Positions 7,101 through 16,903 are shown, counted from the stretch's first letter. The stretch is DNA of 17,713 nucleotides from Stramenopiles sp. TOSAG23-2 (GCA_900128395.1 LT649629.1:1-17713), one strand, 5' to 3'. Notes: generated by a model from the letters alone, not told the origin. Numbers and translations: made by a program.

Positions 7101-10100
7101 GTATTCTTTACAAAAAGCTATGGATAAAATGGAGGAAGAATGGGCAGAGCAAGAATTCGGCTTGAAAGCTTATAAAGAAACTGGCACATATATATTAGCT
7201 AGTTTAGAAGAAATAGAAGGAATTCTCGATGACCAAATTGTACGTTCCCAAGCAATGCGTGGTAGTCGTTTTATTAAACCATTCGAAGCAAGAATCATAG
7301 CATGGGAGAAAAAGTTAAAGCTGTTGGAAGAAATTCTAGAAAATTGGTTAAAAGTTCAAGGAACTTGGCTATATCTAGAACCAATTTTTAGTTCACCAGA
7401 TATTCGAAAGCAAATGCCGGCAGAAGCGAAACGATTTGCTGTTGTTGATCGTGTTTGGCGCGAGTTAATGGAGGAAACCAGTGGCTCCACCGCAGTTTTG
7501 AATGTAACCGAGCGCGAAGGAACGCTAGAAGGTTTAATAAACTCTAATGGACTCTTAAATCAAATTCAAAAAGGTTTAGCGGATTATTTAAATAAAAAAA
7601 GAATTTTCTTTCCACGATTTTTCTTCTTATCGAATGACGAGTTGTTAGAAATTTTATCTGAAACCAAAGATCCACTAAAAGTATTACCTCATTTAAAAAA
7701 ATGTTTCGAAGGTGTCTATTCATTGGAATTCTCAAAAACGTTAGATATATTAGCAATGATAAGTAAGGAAAAAGAGAGCGTTAAGTTTACCTATGAAGCT
7801 GTAAATGAGGAAATTATTAATCCGGACGATGCCCACGGTTGCGTTGAAATATGGCTGGACCGAATTCAAACTGTAATGCGAAAAACAATGGCTCATTTGT
7901 TTGATCAATCTATGGAAGATTATGCGGTAAAAGAAGCCGATGGCAAACGGACGGAATGGTTAAAATTGTGGCCAGGTCAAATTGTTCTGGGTGTATCACA
8001 AACATATTGGACAACCGAAACAACCAAAGCGTTAAGGGATGGAGGCGTGGAAGGAGCTCGTAAATATTGTGATGTGTTGCAAGGTTATATTAATGATATT
8101 ATTGCCATGGTGAGAGGAAAAATTTCAAAGGCCGTTAAGAAAACAGTCAGTCCGTTAGTCGTATTAGATAAGCATGCGTTAGAAGCAGTTAAGGATCTTG
8201 TAAAAATGGGTATTAGCAGCCCAAATGACTTCGATTGGTTATGTCAGTTACGCTACTACTGGACTAAAGGCGGAGAATCTGCTCAAAGCGGAAATCCAGG
8301 TTCTGTTTTGGTTAAAATGATCAATGCTTTTAGGGAATACGCATTTGAATATTTAGGAAATTCCATGCGTTTAGTTGTTACCCCGTTGACAGATAGGTGT
8401 TATCGTACATTAATGGGAGCAATTCATTTAGATTATGGTGGTGCACCAGCTGGACCAGCAGGTACGGGAAAAACCGAAACGGTGAAAGATTTAGGTAAAG
8501 CATGTGCTATCCAATGTGTTGTATATAATTGTTCAGATTCATTAGATTATAAGGCGATGGGAAAGTTTTTTAAAGGTCTTGCTGGCACAGGGGCGTGGTC
8601 GTGCTTCGATGAATTTAATAGGATTAATTTAGAAGTTTTGTCTGTAATTGCACAGCAGATTTTGACTATTACTCGCGCAAAGGTTGCTAGATTAGATAGA
8701 TTTGATTTTGAAGGTGAAAATATTATTTTACGCCGAACATGTAATGTATTTGTTACTATGAACCCAGGTTATGCCGGTCGACAAGAGTTGCCAGATAATT
8801 TAAAAGCTCTTTTCCGGGCTGTGGCTATGATGGTTCCCGACTATGCCATGATTGGTGAAATTATTTTGTACAGTATGGGATATTTAGAAGGGGGTCCTAT
8901 GGCAAATAAAATTGTGATGACATATAAACTTTGTTCGGAACAATTGTCTAATCAAAGGCATTATGATTATGGTATGCGAGCAGTAATAGCCGTTTTACGA
9001 GCTGCTGGTAATTTAAAATCAAAGTTCCCGGAAGAAGAAGAAAGTAAATTATGTTTGAGATCCATTATTGACGTCAATTTACCGAAATTTTTGGCTCCAG
9101 ATGTTCCACTATTCAAAGGGATTGTTGGGGATTTATTCCCTGGAGTAGTTTTAGATGAAGTTGATAGAGATGTCATGTTAGCAGTGTTAAAAGATGAAAT
9201 AAAAAAGAAGACGTTGCAGCCGACTGATTACTTTATTAGCAAAACTTTTGAAATATATGAAATGATGATTGTTAGGCATGGATTTATGGTCGTTGGTGAA
9301 CCATTTGCAGCGAAATCGAACGCGTTAAAAATGCTAGCCGCTACATTATCCACTCTTCATGAACAATACCCAGAGGACAAAAAGTTCAATAAAGTTTATT
9401 ACACTATAATAAATCCTAAATCAGTCACTATGGGACAACTTTATGGCCAATTTGACCCTGTTTCACACGAATGGACAGATGGCGTCTTAGCAATTAGTTA
9501 CAGAAATTATGCAGCAGAACCTCCTAAAATTGGAAATGCAGAAGATTTAAAATGGGTATGGTTTGATGGACCTGTAGATGCAATATGGATTGAAAATATG
9601 AATACTGTTCTAGATGATAATAAAAAATTATGTCTCATGAGTGGTGAGATGATGGCTATGTCGAACACCATGAGTATGATTTTTGAACCGATGGACTTAG
9701 AAGTTGCTTCCCCAGCAACTGTGAGCCGTGTTGGTGTAGTATATATGGAACCATTCCGTATGGGTTGGCAACCTTGTTTAGACTCTTGGATTGATGCATT
9801 TATTGAATTGCCTGCATCTGTTGATGATGAAGGAAACGTAACAAGACCAGAGGATCCACGGCCATGGACAATTACAGCAGATCAAGCTGATATTGTTCGA
9901 AAGTTGTACGGTTGGTTAATTGATCCATGTATTTGTTTCGTCAGAAAAATGGTAAGTGAACAAGTTGGGGTTCATGATCAAACATTAGTTGTAGCCACGT
10001 TGAGATTAATGGAATCTATATTTGAAGAAATTTTAGTAAATTCGGATGGTGCAGGTGGTGCAGGAATGAGTGTTAAAGCGAAAGATATGTCGGAGGAAGC

Positions 10101-13100
10101 AGCAAACATGATTACTCTGCGCCGAGAAACGATTGAATGTACCATCTTATTTTCTATAGTATGGTCTATCGGCGCTACTGGCGATGAAGAAGGTCGTAAG
10201 AAATTTAATGAATTTTTGCCTGCGTACTTGGAAGATTCAAGCATAATTGATAAACCAGAAATGAAAGGTGTCAAAACGTTATTAATGCTAAGAAGTTGGG
10301 AAAGTCCAATGAAAAAACAATACAAAGTAAGCAACCCAATGCCTAGTGAGAATACAGTCTATGGTTACTCATACATTCCATCGAATTCAACTTGGAAAAG
10401 TTGGAATGAACAAGTAGATAAGTCGTTGCCAAGTATGGACGCATCTTTCAGCTCTATTGTCGTTCCTAATGTAATTACAGCGCAGCTTGGAGTACTCTTG
10501 GATTTATTAATCACACACAACTTTACGCCACTTGTGTGTGGCCCAACTGGTACTGGTAAATCAGTGTTTATCAATACAGTTCTTAATAGTCATTTAGACC
10601 AAAATATATACAAACCAATTCAAATTGCTTTCACAGCAAAAACAAGCGCAAACCAAACACAGGATCAAGTAGACCAAAAACTCGACAAAAGACGAAGAGG
10701 TATATACGGTCCAGCATTTGGTTGCAAAGCAATTGTATTCATTGATGATTTGAACATGCCCGAGGTGGAAGAATATGGAGCCCAGCCACCTATTGAATTA
10801 TTGCGCCAAATGATAGACAATGGCGGTTGGTATGATATTCAAGAAAAAGATTTTCATGCCCTGGTGGATGTCCAATTAATATGTGCAATGGGTCCACCAG
10901 GCGGAGGGAGAAATGCAATCACTCCGAGAATGATGAGACACTTCAGCGTGCTTTGTATCACAGATTTTCATGAAAATGATATTGTCAATATATTTACAAC
11001 GTTAATGACTTGGAATATGGAGCGTGTGAATTTCGATGCGGAAATCAAAGGAGACATCAATTCATTAATTCAAGCTACTTTAAGTGTTTACAAACAATCG
11101 CAATCGACGTTGCTCCCAACACCAAAAAAGTCTCATTACACATTTAATCTACGCGATTTTTCAAAAATCATTCAGGGTATTTGTATGGTAGAGCCATATG
11201 AGGGGTTTGATACTAGCGCAATGAGACGTTTATGGGTGCACGAGTCTTCACGTGTAATTATGGATCGTTTGCTTGAATTAGCCGATAAAGAAATATTCTT
11301 AGACATTTTAAGAGATATATCCACTAATATTTTTGATACATCGTTTGACGAATTAATTGGATTTCTAAATCCTGATGGAAGCGAAATAGCGGATTTATCT
11401 GCTCATCGTCGACTGTTTTTTGGTAATTACTTGGATATAAATGCAGCTGTTCCAAAATATGTTGAAATAGAAGATGTTGAAGATTTAGTTAATAAAATTA
11501 CAGGAAACTTGGAAGTTTATAACCAGGAAAGTAAAACGAAGATGGATTTAGTATTATTTGTCTTTGCTATAGAGCACGTTTCCCGTATTTCAAGAGTTGT
11601 AGCGATGCCTGGTGGTTGTGCTCTATTAGTTGGCGTTGGTGGTAGTGGTAGACAAAGTTTGACGCGTTTAGCAGCATTCATGTGCAATTATAACTTGAAA
11701 CAAATCGAATTATCTAAAAATTATGCTGTTGTCGATTGGTTAGAAGATTTGAAGGAGCTTTTGATATCAGCAGGTACTGGAAAAAAGGACATGGTCTTCT
11801 TGTTTAGTGATACGCAAGTCAAATATCCAATATTTATAGAAAACATTAATAGTCTATTAAATTCTGGTTCAGTACCAAATATTTTTGGTGTAGACGATAA
11901 AGCTGCTATTATCGATGGTATGAGGTCAGTTTTGAAAGGAGATCCAAAATTAAAAACTATGTCGAATGCAGAGTTATTTAATAAATATCTGGAAAGGACA
12001 AAACAAAAGTTACATGTTGTTTTGGCCTTCAGTCCTATTGGGGATGCATTTAGGGAGCGTCTACGAAAATTCCCTGCGTTAGTAAATAACACAACTATAG
12101 ACTGGTTTTTCGCATGGCCAAAGGATGCCTTGGTTGCAGTAGCCCAGAAATTTTTCAATGAAATTGAAATGGACGATGAAATCCGAACACAGGTTGTACA
12201 AACCTGTCAATATATGCACGATAGTGTAAGAGATTTATCTGTTAAATTTGGTAAAGAATTGAAACGTGTAAATTATGTCACACCAACTTCGTATCTTGAG
12301 CTAATTAGATGTTTTAGTGATAATCTAGCTATTTGTCGTGCAAAAGTAATGAAAGCTAAAAATCGATATGCCAACGGTTTAGAGAAGCTGGCATTTGCAG
12401 CAGAACAAGTAAGTGCAATGCAAGAAGAATTGACCGCTAAGCTCCCAGTGTTAGCGGAAGCAAAAAAAGAAACAGATGCACTAATGATTGATATCCAGGA
12501 AAAACTCCCAGGGGTAAAAAAAATGGAGAAAAATGTAGGAGCAGAAGCTGCCGTGGTGAAGGTCCAAGCAGACACTTGTGCTAAGATGAAGAAAGAGTGC
12601 GAAGATGACCTTGCTGAAGCGATACCGTTGCTTGAAAGTGCATTAAAAGCATTAAATACATTGAAAAAATCTGATATCGATGAAGTAAAAAATATGAAAT
12701 CTCCTCCTTCTGGTGTCATTTTGACATTATCAGCGGTTTGTCAAATGATGAAAGTGAAGCCAGATAAAATAAAAGACCCTGAAGGAGGAACAAAGAAGGT
12801 ATTAGACTACTGGGGTCCATCGAAAAAGCATCTACTAAATGATAGCAAATTCATTCAAAGATTAAAAGATTATGATAAAGACAACATCGACCCAAAAATC
12901 ATTAAAATCTTAAGGAAAAAATTCATCCCAAATGAAGATTTTCAACCGGAACGGGTAAAAAAAGCGTCTGTTGCAGCACACGGTTTATGCAAATGGGTCC
13001 GTGCCATGGAAGCGTATGACCGTGTTGCAAAGGTTGTAGGGCCAAAAAAAGAAAAATTGAAAGAGACGGAAGCGGAGTTAAAGGTGACATTGGATGCGTT

Positions 13101-16100
13101 GGGTAAAAAAGAGGCTGCTTTGAAGGAAGTCAAAGATAATCTAGCACAACTTGAAACAGCATTTTCAGAAGCAACTGCCAAAAAAGAGCAATTGGAAGAA
13201 GATGTTGATCTTTGTGAGAAAAAATTAGTGAGAGCCAAACAGTTGATCGACGGTCTCGGTGGAGAGCAATCTAGGTGGACAATAAATGTGGCACATTTAT
13301 CTGATGATTATGAAAATGTCACCGGAAATGTATTAATGTCTGCAGGTTTAATTGCATATCTCGGGGCATTTACTGCAAGTTATCGAAAAGGAATTATCTT
13401 AGAATGGGCAAACCTTTGTAAAGGTCGTAAAATTCCATGTGCTGACAATCCATCCTTACTTCGTACGCTTGGTGACCCTGTTGTCATTAGGCAATGGAAC
13501 GCCCAAGGATTGCCGACAGATGGATTTTCAGTGGATAACGCAATTGTTGTTTTTAACTCACGACGTTGGCCATTGATGATTGACCCACAAGGCCAAGCGA
13601 ATAAGTGGATCAGAACTTTAGAACGGGAAAACGCATTGAAAGTAGTAAAATTGACCCAAAACCAATATATGCGTACGATAGAAAATGCTGTACAATTTGG
13701 TGCTCCTATCTTATTAGAAAATGTGGGAGAAATCTTGGATCCTACTTTAGAACCATTATTACAAAAAGCCGTATTCAAACAAGGTGGTGTAATGTGCATT
13801 CGACTTGGCGATAGTACCGTAGAGTATTCTGATAGTTTCCGCTTTTATATTACTACGAAACTTACGAATCCACACTATTTACCGGAAGTATCTGTAAAAG
13901 TTACTTTGTTGAATTTCATGATCACCCCAGAAGGTTTACAAGACCAATTGCTTGCTATTGTGGTCAAAGAGGAACGGCCAGAACTTGCAGAGGAGAAAGA
14001 ACGACTTATAGTCGAAGGTGCAGAAAATGCGAAAGCGTTAAAAGATGTGGAAGACGAAATTCTCCATATTCTTTCAACATCAGAAGGCAATATTTTAGAA
14101 GATGAAAGTGCAATTAAAGCATTGAATATGTCCAAAGAAATTAGTGCTGATATCAAAGAAAAGCAAGCTATTGTTGATGAAACAGAGAAGAAAATTGATT
14201 TAGTTCGGACAGGTTATATCCCGATAGCCTATCACTCACAAATATTGTATTTTTGTATTGCAGATTTAGCCAATGTGGAACCAACATACCAATATGCTTT
14301 GGAATGGTTTTCAAAATTATTTATCACCAGTATCAGGACAAGTGAATCGGCAAGCGACGTCAAAGAACGGCTACAAATTCTGGAACGCCACTTTACATAT
14401 TCATTATACAACAATATATGTCGATCTTTATTGGAAAAAGATAAACTTTTGTTTTCTTTCTTATTATCTATCCGCATCAAGATGGGTAGAAACGAAGTGG
14501 ATCAAACAGAATGGTACTTTTTACTGACTGGTGGTATTGGAGGAGATAATCCACATCCTAATCCTGCAGCTGAATGGCTAAGTGCAAAGTCATGGGATGA
14601 ATTATGTAGGTTAAGCGACCTAAAAGCTTTCCAAGGATTTAAAGAATACTTTCAAGCAAAAACCGATGGATTCCGGGAAATATACGATTCTTCAAACGCC
14701 CATACGGTTCCTATTCCAGGCTCGTGGAATGATAGATTAAATTTAATTCAGAAGCTTCTTATATTGCGATGTATACGACCAGACAAAGTTATATTAGCAT
14801 GCCAGAATTATGTCATAGCAGAAATGGGGGAGAAGTACGTGAAACCACCAACATTTAATTTACAATTGTGTTTTGATGATTCCACAGCAATAACACCATT
14901 GGTATTTGTTCTTTCTGCGGGCTCTGATCCAACGGGAGCAGTTCAAAAGTTTGGAGATGATTCCAATGCAAAATACAACATGATTTCTCTAGGTCAAGGC
15001 CAAGGACCAAAAGCGGAGAAGCTAATGGATATGGCACAAAGCGATGGTTCGTGGGTAATTTTGCAAAATGCACATTTAGCTATTAGTTGGATGCCATCAT
15101 TAGAAAGAGTATGTGAAAGTTTTGATCCTGACAGAATACATGCAGATTTCAGATTGTGGATTACGACATATCCAGATCCTGGATTTCCAATCTCCATCCT
15201 GCAAAATGCTATTAAAATGACATTTGAACCACCAAGTGGATTGAGAGCAAACTTGCTTGGCTCCTATTTTATGGACCCTATTGTCGACCCTGAATTTTTT
15301 GGATTCACGTTTTCAGATGAGAGCCTAGGACCAGTTTACAGACGTTTAATGTACGGTTTGTGCTTCTTCCATGCCTTGGTGCAAGAAAGAAGAGAATTTG
15401 GAGCATTAGGATGGAATAATCCGTATGAATTCAATGAATCCGATTTGAAAATTTCAGTGAAACAATTGCAAATTTTTCTTGAATTGTACGACGAGATTCC
15501 GTTCAAGGCATTGAATTATTCCACTGGGCAATGTAATTACGGTGGCCGTGTAACGGATGACAAAGATCGCCGTGCATTGATGGCAATTTTGAAAAATTTC
15601 TACCGACCGGAAGTACTTGATGAAGGACACAAATTGTCCGCATCAGGAGCATGGGTAATGCCACCGGATATGAATTATGAAGGATACGTTGCCTTCATTG
15701 AAAAATTACCGCTCGTTGTCGACCCAGAAGTATTCAATTTGCATGAAAATGCTAATATAACAAAAGATATGGGTTATACAAATAATCTGTTTGCCTCCAT
15801 TTTACTAACACAATCATCCTCTGGTGGTGGTGGTGGTGACGAAAAGTCACAGGAAGACGTGACATACGAGGTCGCCGAAGCAAATTTGAAAAAACTTCCA
15901 CCTGAATTTGACATGGAATTAGCAGAATTAAAGTATCCAATTCAATGGAATCAATCAATGAACACTGTGCTTGTACAAGAGTTGTTGCGATACAATAAAT
16001 TAAATAAGATCATTAAAGTTTCATTGAAAAATACAATGGATGGAATGAAAGGTATAATAGTCTTATCAGAGCAACTTGAAAGATTAGGCAATTCACTATT

Positions 16101-16698
16101 TTACGGACGCATTCCACAACTATGGGCCGACAATAGTTACCCTTCATTGAAACCATTAGGAGGTTATGTAAATGATTTTTTAAACCGTTTATCTTTTTTC
16201 CAAAAATGGCTTGATACGCAGGCACCACCAGCGTTCTGGTTTCCAGGTTTATATTTCTCTGCAGCATTTTTGACAGGAAATCTACAAAATTTTGCCAGAA
16301 AATATACAATTCCAATTGATCACGTTGAATTTGATTTTGAAATGATGGACGGTAGTTTTGAAAAATATACAGAACCTCCAGAAGATGGTTGTTATGCATA
16401 CGGCATGTTTATTGATGGGGCAAGGTGGAATCCGGAAAAACATGCTTTGGATACCTCTAAACCGAAAATATTATTTGCAGAGGCTCCTGTTATTTATTTA
16501 AAACCTGCCGAAGATACAAAATTATCGAAGTACCAGCATTACACATGCCCCGTGTACAATACAAGTGAAAGACGAGGAATGTTATCAACTACAGGCCATT
16601 CAACAAATTTCGTAATGTATACTCGAATACCATCTGACAAAGATGAATCCTTCTGGATTGAGGCTGGTGTGGCATTGATAGCACAATTAGATGATTAA
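4165..16698 (+). CDS. Axonemal inner-arm dynein heavy chain, single-headed, DNAH6-like
   Basis: A complete, intronless 4177-residue ATPase motor for ciliary bending, a usual length for single-headed inner-arm heavy chains. Residues 1-160 are basic, Ser/Pro-rich and disordered. A conserved tail module spans about 180-315. The tail and linker (about 1050-1390) precede six AAA modules. AAA1 has GPAGTGKT (1430-1437) and CFDEFN (1480-1485), so the main ATPase site is intact. AAA2 has GEPFAAKS (1711-1718), lacking the usual Gly before Lys, with its FDGPVD motif near 1801. AAA3 has GPTGTGKS (2126-2133) and IDDLN (2193-2197). AAA4 has GVGGSGRQS (2490-2498), the Arg-bearing form usual in axonemal dyneins. 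The coiled-coil stalk with microtubule-binding tip spans about 2733-3035, then AAA5, AAA6 (about 3607-3647) and a C-terminal domain containing LSTTGHSTNF. A Gly5 tract (3887-3891) breaks the C-terminal part. The DNAH6 subtype rests on remembered tail and length similarity. DNAH3/7/12 or DNAH1 remain possible. Confidence 0.97.
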   Translation: MKRNAKLSQSEPILGFTPAVDEKTEEKSQVKSAWGEKSNNVSSQRRSGRSAPRMPQMKLGNLLPRLDLEPVVNAIKVGDEEDNRKRKKKGKKVAMSPKKLKQSMKNLKPETLLKPSKSMTVIKSPTNSKFGPPPSSPNSKRGTQSPMKSSIKQGSSKVSATLTPSLFTKDLGGLPSLHTAYDVIAYFAKNGNTTPLKFVYLNKAETGTDWRPYDLNVVTAAEVQEEHYIFSSKGVMHFTSKRGQEHVKKEDREEKPTNIMTLARWTYEAAVFKMLRSFATFKNYLIWKMMKNWRTAVKYIRYCKIRRTVGKKLFILKKLFQNTILSVLKKAAIFQQTLLFNMSFKKTVTLDAFENLQETRLREVSEALDKMCQESFAEASDVSGHIKDELKSLRKRLAEPSEKKSMADERIEREGLMAAIAELIGDKTRILKFLKLIDRMLIESAFVHALDTFTRFVSLCQNQSPALRLGVLKISVSLGPNGARFYPSEAALTSRIDEVTDSMLKTLNNAPRLSLSANMKLPLSAGDLLFKDEKMQKLRAALRMTASKAYVAARTYGEGFEKYRNLYEFVSDFDTEEYGAENPSFAKLSADLDQLGKWDKDIQTMRLERNVAPLLLVGARSFKQTLVDKIAVPQKAIMGLILGEGRILGHEIIKEYKDICTKLTIKESISLNKQADFVAELKFAEDEEQKLEQKVELVQNIYRRLDKMEVKVPLDDRTQLDDVLEWGDKFRATTEDGRIYVKEQASKYEDKLNENIAALEKQCGEITGTLNQSPYVDVMDEDPSIEFTTMIMESLDHVKQNMESLEAQVTQLSKIKSLFDNMEYICTPMDTLKMVYEGKRNTWDLCQKWRTQLHDWFYSDVTVIFNPEANKTGLDANGLEKVIDEYFGDANAIRRKSQDDPVINNLLTEIKVYRQKQTMMGQLGHPSLLPRHWESLFKILDEEYNESEEITLMKLGEAGVFEDGKLEMLDEVCAVAGKEYSLQKAMDKMEEEWAEQEFGLKAYKETGTYILASLEEIEGILDDQIVRSQAMRGSRFIKPFEARIIAWEKKLKLLEEILENWLKVQGTWLYLEPIFSSPDIRKQMPAEAKRFAVVDRVWRELMEETSGSTAVLNVTEREGTLEGLINSNGLLNQIQKGLADYLNKKRIFFPRFFFLSNDELLEILSETKDPLKVLPHLKKCFEGVYSLEFSKTLDILAMISKEKESVKFTYEAVNEEIINPDDAHGCVEIWLDRIQTVMRKTMAHLFDQSMEDYAVKEADGKRTEWLKLWPGQIVLGVSQTYWTTETTKALRDGGVEGARKYCDVLQGYINDIIAMVRGKISKAVKKTVSPLVVLDKHALEAVKDLVKMGISSPNDFDWLCQLRYYWTKGGESAQSGNPGSVLVKMINAFREYAFEYLGNSMRLVVTPLTDRCYRTLMGAIHLDYGGAPAGPAGTGKTETVKDLGKACAIQCVVYNCSDSLDYKAMGKFFKGLAGTGAWSCFDEFNRINLEVLSVIAQQILTITRAKVARLDRFDFEGENIILRRTCNVFVTMNPGYAGRQELPDNLKALFRAVAMMVPDYAMIGEIILYSMGYLEGGPMANKIVMTYKLCSEQLSNQRHYDYGMRAVIAVLRAAGNLKSKFPEEEESKLCLRSIIDVNLPKFLAPDVPLFKGIVGDLFPGVVLDEVDRDVMLAVLKDEIKKKTLQPTDYFISKTFEIYEMMIVRHGFMVVGEPFAAKSNALKMLAATLSTLHEQYPEDKKFNKVYYTIINPKSVTMGQLYGQFDPVSHEWTDGVLAISYRNYAAEPPKIGNAEDLKWVWFDGPVDAIWIENMNTVLDDNKKLCLMSGEMMAMSNTMSMIFEPMDLEVASPATVSRVGVVYMEPFRMGWQPCLDSWIDAFIELPASVDDEGNVTRPEDPRPWTITADQADIVRKLYGWLIDPCICFVRKMVSEQVGVHDQTLVVATLRLMESIFEEILVNSDGAGGAGMSVKAKDMSEEAANMITLRRETIECTILFSIVWSIGATGDEEGRKKFNEFLPAYLEDSSIIDKPEMKGVKTLLMLRSWESPMKKQYKVSNPMPSENTVYGYSYIPSNSTWKSWNEQVDKSLPSMDASFSSIVVPNVITAQLGVLLDLLITHNFTPLVCGPTGTGKSVFINTVLNSHLDQNIYKPIQIAFTAKTSANQTQDQVDQKLDKRRRGIYGPAFGCKAIVFIDDLNMPEVEEYGAQPPIELLRQMIDNGGWYDIQEKDFHALVDVQLICAMGPPGGGRNAITPRMMRHFSVLCITDFHENDIVNIFTTLMTWNMERVNFDAEIKGDINSLIQATLSVYKQSQSTLLPTPKKSHYTFNLRDFSKIIQGICMVEPYEGFDTSAMRRLWVHESSRVIMDRLLELADKEIFLDILRDISTNIFDTSFDELIGFLNPDGSEIADLSAHRRLFFGNYLDINAAVPKYVEIEDVEDLVNKITGNLEVYNQESKTKMDLVLFVFAIEHVSRISRVVAMPGGCALLVGVGGSGRQSLTRLAAFMCNYNLKQIELSKNYAVVDWLEDLKELLISAGTGKKDMVFLFSDTQVKYPIFIENINSLLNSGSVPNIFGVDDKAAIIDGMRSVLKGDPKLKTMSNAELFNKYLERTKQKLHVVLAFSPIGDAFRERLRKFPALVNNTTIDWFFAWPKDALVAVAQKFFNEIEMDDEIRTQVVQTCQYMHDSVRDLSVKFGKELKRVNYVTPTSYLELIRCFSDNLAICRAKVMKAKNRYANGLEKLAFAAEQVSAMQEELTAKLPVLAEAKKETDALMIDIQEKLPGVKKMEKNVGAEAAVVKVQADTCAKMKKECEDDLAEAIPLLESALKALNTLKKSDIDEVKNMKSPPSGVILTLSAVCQMMKVKPDKIKDPEGGTKKVLDYWGPSKKHLLNDSKFIQRLKDYDKDNIDPKIIKILRKKFIPNEDFQPERVKKASVAAHGLCKWVRAMEAYDRVAKVVGPKKEKLKETEAELKVTLDALGKKEAALKEVKDNLAQLETAFSEATAKKEQLEEDVDLCEKKLVRAKQLIDGLGGEQSRWTINVAHLSDDYENVTGNVLMSAGLIAYLGAFTASYRKGIILEWANLCKGRKIPCADNPSLLRTLGDPVVIRQWNAQGLPTDGFSVDNAIVVFNSRRWPLMIDPQGQANKWIRTLERENALKVVKLTQNQYMRTIENAVQFGAPILLENVGEILDPTLEPLLQKAVFKQGGVMCIRLGDSTVEYSDSFRFYITTKLTNPHYLPEVSVKVTLLNFMITPEGLQDQLLAIVVKEERPELAEEKERLIVEGAENAKALKDVEDEILHILSTSEGNILEDESAIKALNMSKEISADIKEKQAIVDETEKKIDLVRTGYIPIAYHSQILYFCIADLANVEPTYQYALEWFSKLFITSIRTSESASDVKERLQILERHFTYSLYNNICRSLLEKDKLLFSFLLSIRIKMGRNEVDQTEWYFLLTGGIGGDNPHPNPAAEWLSAKSWDELCRLSDLKAFQGFKEYFQAKTDGFREIYDSSNAHTVPIPGSWNDRLNLIQKLLILRCIRPDKVILACQNYVIAEMGEKYVKPPTFNLQLCFDDSTAITPLVFVLSAGSDPTGAVQKFGDDSNAKYNMISLGQGQGPKAEKLMDMAQSDGSWVILQNAHLAISWMPSLERVCESFDPDRIHADFRLWITTYPDPGFPISILQNAIKMTFEPPSGLRANLLGSYFMDPIVDPEFFGFTFSDESLGPVYRRLMYGLCFFHALVQERREFGALGWNNPYEFNESDLKISVKQLQIFLELYDEIPFKALNYSTGQCNYGGRVTDDKDRRALMAILKNFYRPEVLDEGHKLSASGAWVMPPDMNYEGYVAFIEKLPLVVDPEVFNLHENANITKDMGYTNNLFASILLTQSSSGGGGGDEKSQEDVTYEVAEANLKKLPPEFDMELAELKYPIQWNQSMNTVLVQELLRYNKLNKIIKVSLKNTMDGMKGIIVLSEQLERLGNSLFYGRIPQLWADNSYPSLKPLGGYVNDFLNRLSFFQKWLDTQAPPAFWFPGLYFSAAFLTGNLQNFARKYTIPIDHVEFDFEMMDGSFEKYTEPPEDGCYAYGMFIDGARWNPEKHALDTSKPKILFAEAPVIYLKPAEDTKLSKYQHYTCPVYNTSERRGMLSTTGHSTNFVMYTRIPSDKDESFWIEAGVALIAQLDD
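15823..15837 (+). repeat. In-frame (GGT)5 tract in dynein
   Basis: Five GGT codons in a row encode Gly3887-Gly3891. They follow a Ser run and precede an acidic stretch (DEKSQED). This looks like a short flexible insertion in a surface loop between C-terminal motor elements. Pure codon repetition suggests slippage and possible length polymorphism. Confidence 0.8.
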
Positions 16699-16778
16699 GT
16701 GTGTGTAAATATATATATATGACATGTATGGTAATGATATTTAATATTATACGTACGAATTATACTTTTATTAAAATA

Positions 16779-16825
16779 CGAGTATAATTATATAAAATGT
16801 TCTCTTACTCGAGTATAATTATATA
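16779..16825. repeat. 16-bp direct repeat pair
   Basis: CGAGTATAATTATATA occurs at 16779-16794 and again at 16810-16825, without mismatch. The pair lies just left of the 28-bp palindrome in the gap between the dynein and PG-rich genes. Its role is unknown. It may simply be a small local duplication. Confidence 0.85.
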
Positions 16826-16828
16826 TAA

Positions 16829-16856
16829 TATAATATATTAATATTAATATATTATA
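16829..16856. repeat. 28-bp perfect AT palindrome
   Basis: The half-site TATAATATATTAAT at 16829-16842 is followed without spacer by its exact reverse complement at 16843-16856. I checked all fourteen base pairs. It contains no G or C. It lies between two convergent genes, so it could form a hairpin at the 3' end of either transcript or a cruciform in the DNA. Chance is more likely than usual in such AT-rich sequence, although 28 bp is long. Confidence 0.85.
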
Positions 16857-16903
16857 CAAAAAACAACAAATTTTATACATATACATATACATACGAACAC
16901 ACA

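Larger units (their letters stand above)
16699..16903. other. AT-rich gap between convergent dynein and PG-rich genes
   Basis: These 205 bases between two facing stop codons are nearly pure AT. They hold a possible variant poly(A) signal for the dynein transcript (ATTAAA, 16770-16775), a 16-bp direct repeat CGAGTATAATTATATA (16779-16794 and 16810-16825, 31 bases apart), a 28-bp perfect palindrome (16829-16856) and an ATACAT run near 16876-16893. The gap is probably shared 3' untranslated and termination sequence for both genes. Confidence 0.6.

Noticed and set aside
11632-11658. Loss of Walker A Lys in AAA4 (GVGGSGRQS) as a defect
   Set aside because: Arg at this position is the usual form in axonemal dynein AAA4, so it is not unusual.
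12273-13238. Long minus-strand frames inside the dynein stalk region
   Set aside because: They are rich in Ser, Phe and Ala, as expected from the complement of Glu/Lys-rich coiled-coil codons, and have no domain.
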